Below are positions 62,305-64,000 of a stretch of 64,000 nucleotides of DNA, piece after piece. The translations under genes and the position numbers were made by a program. The DNA comes from Plazaster borealis (Eukaryota > Echinodermata > Asteroidea > Forcipulatida > Labidiasteridae). The stretch is taken from NCBI GenBank assembly GCA_021014325.1, contig JAJGQC010000675.1, forward strand, positions 124,001 through 188,000, read 5' to 3'. How positions within the stretch are numbered: position 1 is the stretch's first letter; each line of letters begins with the position of its first letter. The notes below the pieces were generated by a model. The model worked only from the letters and a program-made list of their open reading frames with translations. It did not search any database and had not been told where the DNA came from.

Positions 62305-63330
62305 CAAGTGATATATCGCTTACGTATGATAGAAAATGGCGCGTATTCTAGCGGCTAATTAGGTATTAACTAGTGAGCCGATTAAACCACCTCCAAAATT
62401 AGGTGTGCCCAGTGTTGTGGTCTGTTAGATTATGGAATAAAATTTCATTTTGTCTGCAACATGAAGGATACATTTACTTTACGGCGATTGCAGTCATAAA
62501 AGTAAGTATTTGTGTACAGTGCTATAAATAACGCATGGTAGAAAATGACGCGTATTCTAGGCGGCTAACTAGGTATTAGTTAGTGAGCCGAATTAACCAC
62601 CTTCAAAATTAGGTGTGCCCAGTGTTGTGGTCTGTTAGATTATGGAATAAAATTTCATTTTGTCTGCAACATGAAGGGTACATTTACTTTACGGCGAGTG
62701 CAGTCATAATAGTAAGTATGTGTACAAGTGATATATAGCTTACGTATGATAGAAAATGGCGTGTATTCTAGCGGCTAATTAGGTATTAATTAGTGAGCCG
62801 ATAAAACCACCACCAAAATTAAGTGTGCCCAGTGGAGTGGTCTGTCAGATCATTAAATAAAATTTCATCTTTTCTGCAACATGAAAGGTACATTTACTTT
62901 ACGGTGAGTGCAGTCATAACAGTAAGTATTTTGTGTACCATTCGCATGATAGAAAATGGCGTGTATTCTAGCGGCTAATTAGGTATTAATTAGTGAGCCG
63001 ATTAATCCACCTCCAAAATTAAGTGTGCCCAGTGGAGTGGTCTGTCAGATCATGGAATAAAATGTAATATTTTTATTCATTATGAAGGGTACATTTACTT
63101 CACGGCGAGTGCAATCATAATAGTAAGTATAGGCCTATGTGTACAAGTGATATATCGCTTACGTATGATAGAAAATGGCGCGTTTTCTAGCGGCTAATTA
63201 TGTAATAATTAGTAATACGAATTGGCCACCTCCAAAATTAAGTGTCCCCAGTGGTATGATTAACCAGATTATGGAATAAAATTTCATATTTTGTGCAACA
63301 TGAAGGGTACATTTTCATTTCATTTGGAGT
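62305..63330 (+). repeat. Five-copy satellite, period ~200-220 bp
   Basis: Units contain GATAGAAAATGGCG, TCTAGCGGCTAATTAGGTAT, CCACCTCCAAAATTA, GTGTGCCCAGTG, TGGAATAAAATTTCA and CAACATGAAGGGTACATTTA. Most end with AGTAAGTAT. GCGGCTAA recurs near 62352, 62560, 62770, 62968 and 63190. Confidence 0.9.
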
Positions 63331-64000
63331 AAGTGCAAGTTTTTCAACAGCTGTGTATTATGTTCTGAATGATTAGGTCTTAATTGTGGTGGATAATTAG
63401 TCACTAATTAGGCAACCAAATAATCTGATTCTACAGGAAAGTATGGTCGGTGATATTTCTTTTAAGAATTATGAACAAATTGTAGTGAAAAAGAAAGATT
63501 TTAAAATAATTCGTTCAAATTAGACAGAAGGGGCAAGACAGAAATTTCACCTCCCTGTACTGCATGTGTTCTAATTTCCTTATTTTCCTGACTTCGCGGC
63601 TGCCAACTATTAGACCTTTCTTTTGATACGTCACAGCCCAAGTTTTTGCCAACCGAGGTTGGAAAACTATGGAAAGCCATAAATGCAAAGCATAAGCAGA
63701 TAACCAGAGTTTGTAATAATGTTACACAAATATTCAAAAATAGTGTTGAATTTGTTGGAAATAAAGCAACCAATCATGGTATGTATTTTTGGTTGATTGA
63801 AAGTTTACAGAAATGTTGAATTTGGACACAACATTTGTTAACACGATTGAATGTTTTGCTAACATTCGGCCGTCCATGCCAACCAGCGCGGTTTATCAAC
63901 AAAAGAAAGGTCTATACGCGGCTGGCGACTTTCGGGCCCCCTTCAGTGCTAGCACAGCGGTCCGGGGGGGGGGGACAGTATCACCTAGGGAAATGTGTCC
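63331..64000. other. Unassigned right end
   Basis: No gene recognised; ends with a G-run at 63964-63974. Confidence 0.4.

Noticed and set aside
62305..63330. CRISPR-like appearance of regular repeats (also 43 kb and 36 kb)
   Set aside because: Units are 60-220 bp and directly tandem with no short-repeat/unique-spacer pattern, in a eukaryotic genome.

Overview
This is a eukaryotic genomic window, almost certainly from a marine invertebrate deuterostome and most likely an echinoderm (sea star or sea cucumber). That placement is an inference. It rests on animal genes with short exons in long repeat-filled introns, CR1-like LINEs, tRNA-Leu-headed SINEs, and many stem-loop MITEs of a kind I associate with echinoderm genomes. 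There are no bacterial operons, and I see no rRNA, CRISPR or viral genes.

Two host genes can be supported exon by exon with splice sites and matching phases. (1) On the minus strand, 5568-15403 holds the last nine exons (483 codons) of RMI1, the OB-fold scaffold of the BLM-TOP3A-RMI dissolvasome. The N-terminal ~150 residues were not found. (2) On the plus strand, 33810-55923 holds eleven exons of a secreted or adhesive protein (839 residues; 5' end not found). Its fibrinogen-like (FReD) domain is split. The N-terminal half is encoded at 33.8-38.3 kb and the C-terminal half by the last exon at 55.6 kb. Between them lie four complete F5/8 type C (discoidin) domains, each made of two exons, phase 1-0-1. 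The two FReD pieces add up to a normal-length domain (~223 aa), so this looks like exon-shuffled insertion of lectin-like modules into a phase-1 intron inside another domain. It is the most interesting object in the window.

Layout: 1-5.5 kb, repeats and unassigned sequence; 5.6-15.4 kb, RMI1 with MITEs and SINEs in its introns; 15.9-18.5 kb, an inverted copy of two RMI1 exons broken by a G-rich-TIR element and a LINE fragment; 18.9-20.9 kb, a 97-bp tandem array cut by a LINE, then another LINE tail and a SINE; 21.6-33.7 kb, DNA-transposon and foldback elements; 33.8-55.9 kb, the FReD/F5-8C gene. Its introns contain a 2.75-kb minisatellite-bearing transposon nested in a MITE, a 1.29-kb GATC-rich TIR element, duplicated intron segments, and an almost intact antisense CR1-like LINE with a 2A-like motif, a PHD finger, an APE endonuclease and an RT. 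56-64 kb holds the 3' flank, a MITE cluster and two tandem-repeat arrays.

All calls come from reading the sequence and from family knowledge; no search was run.
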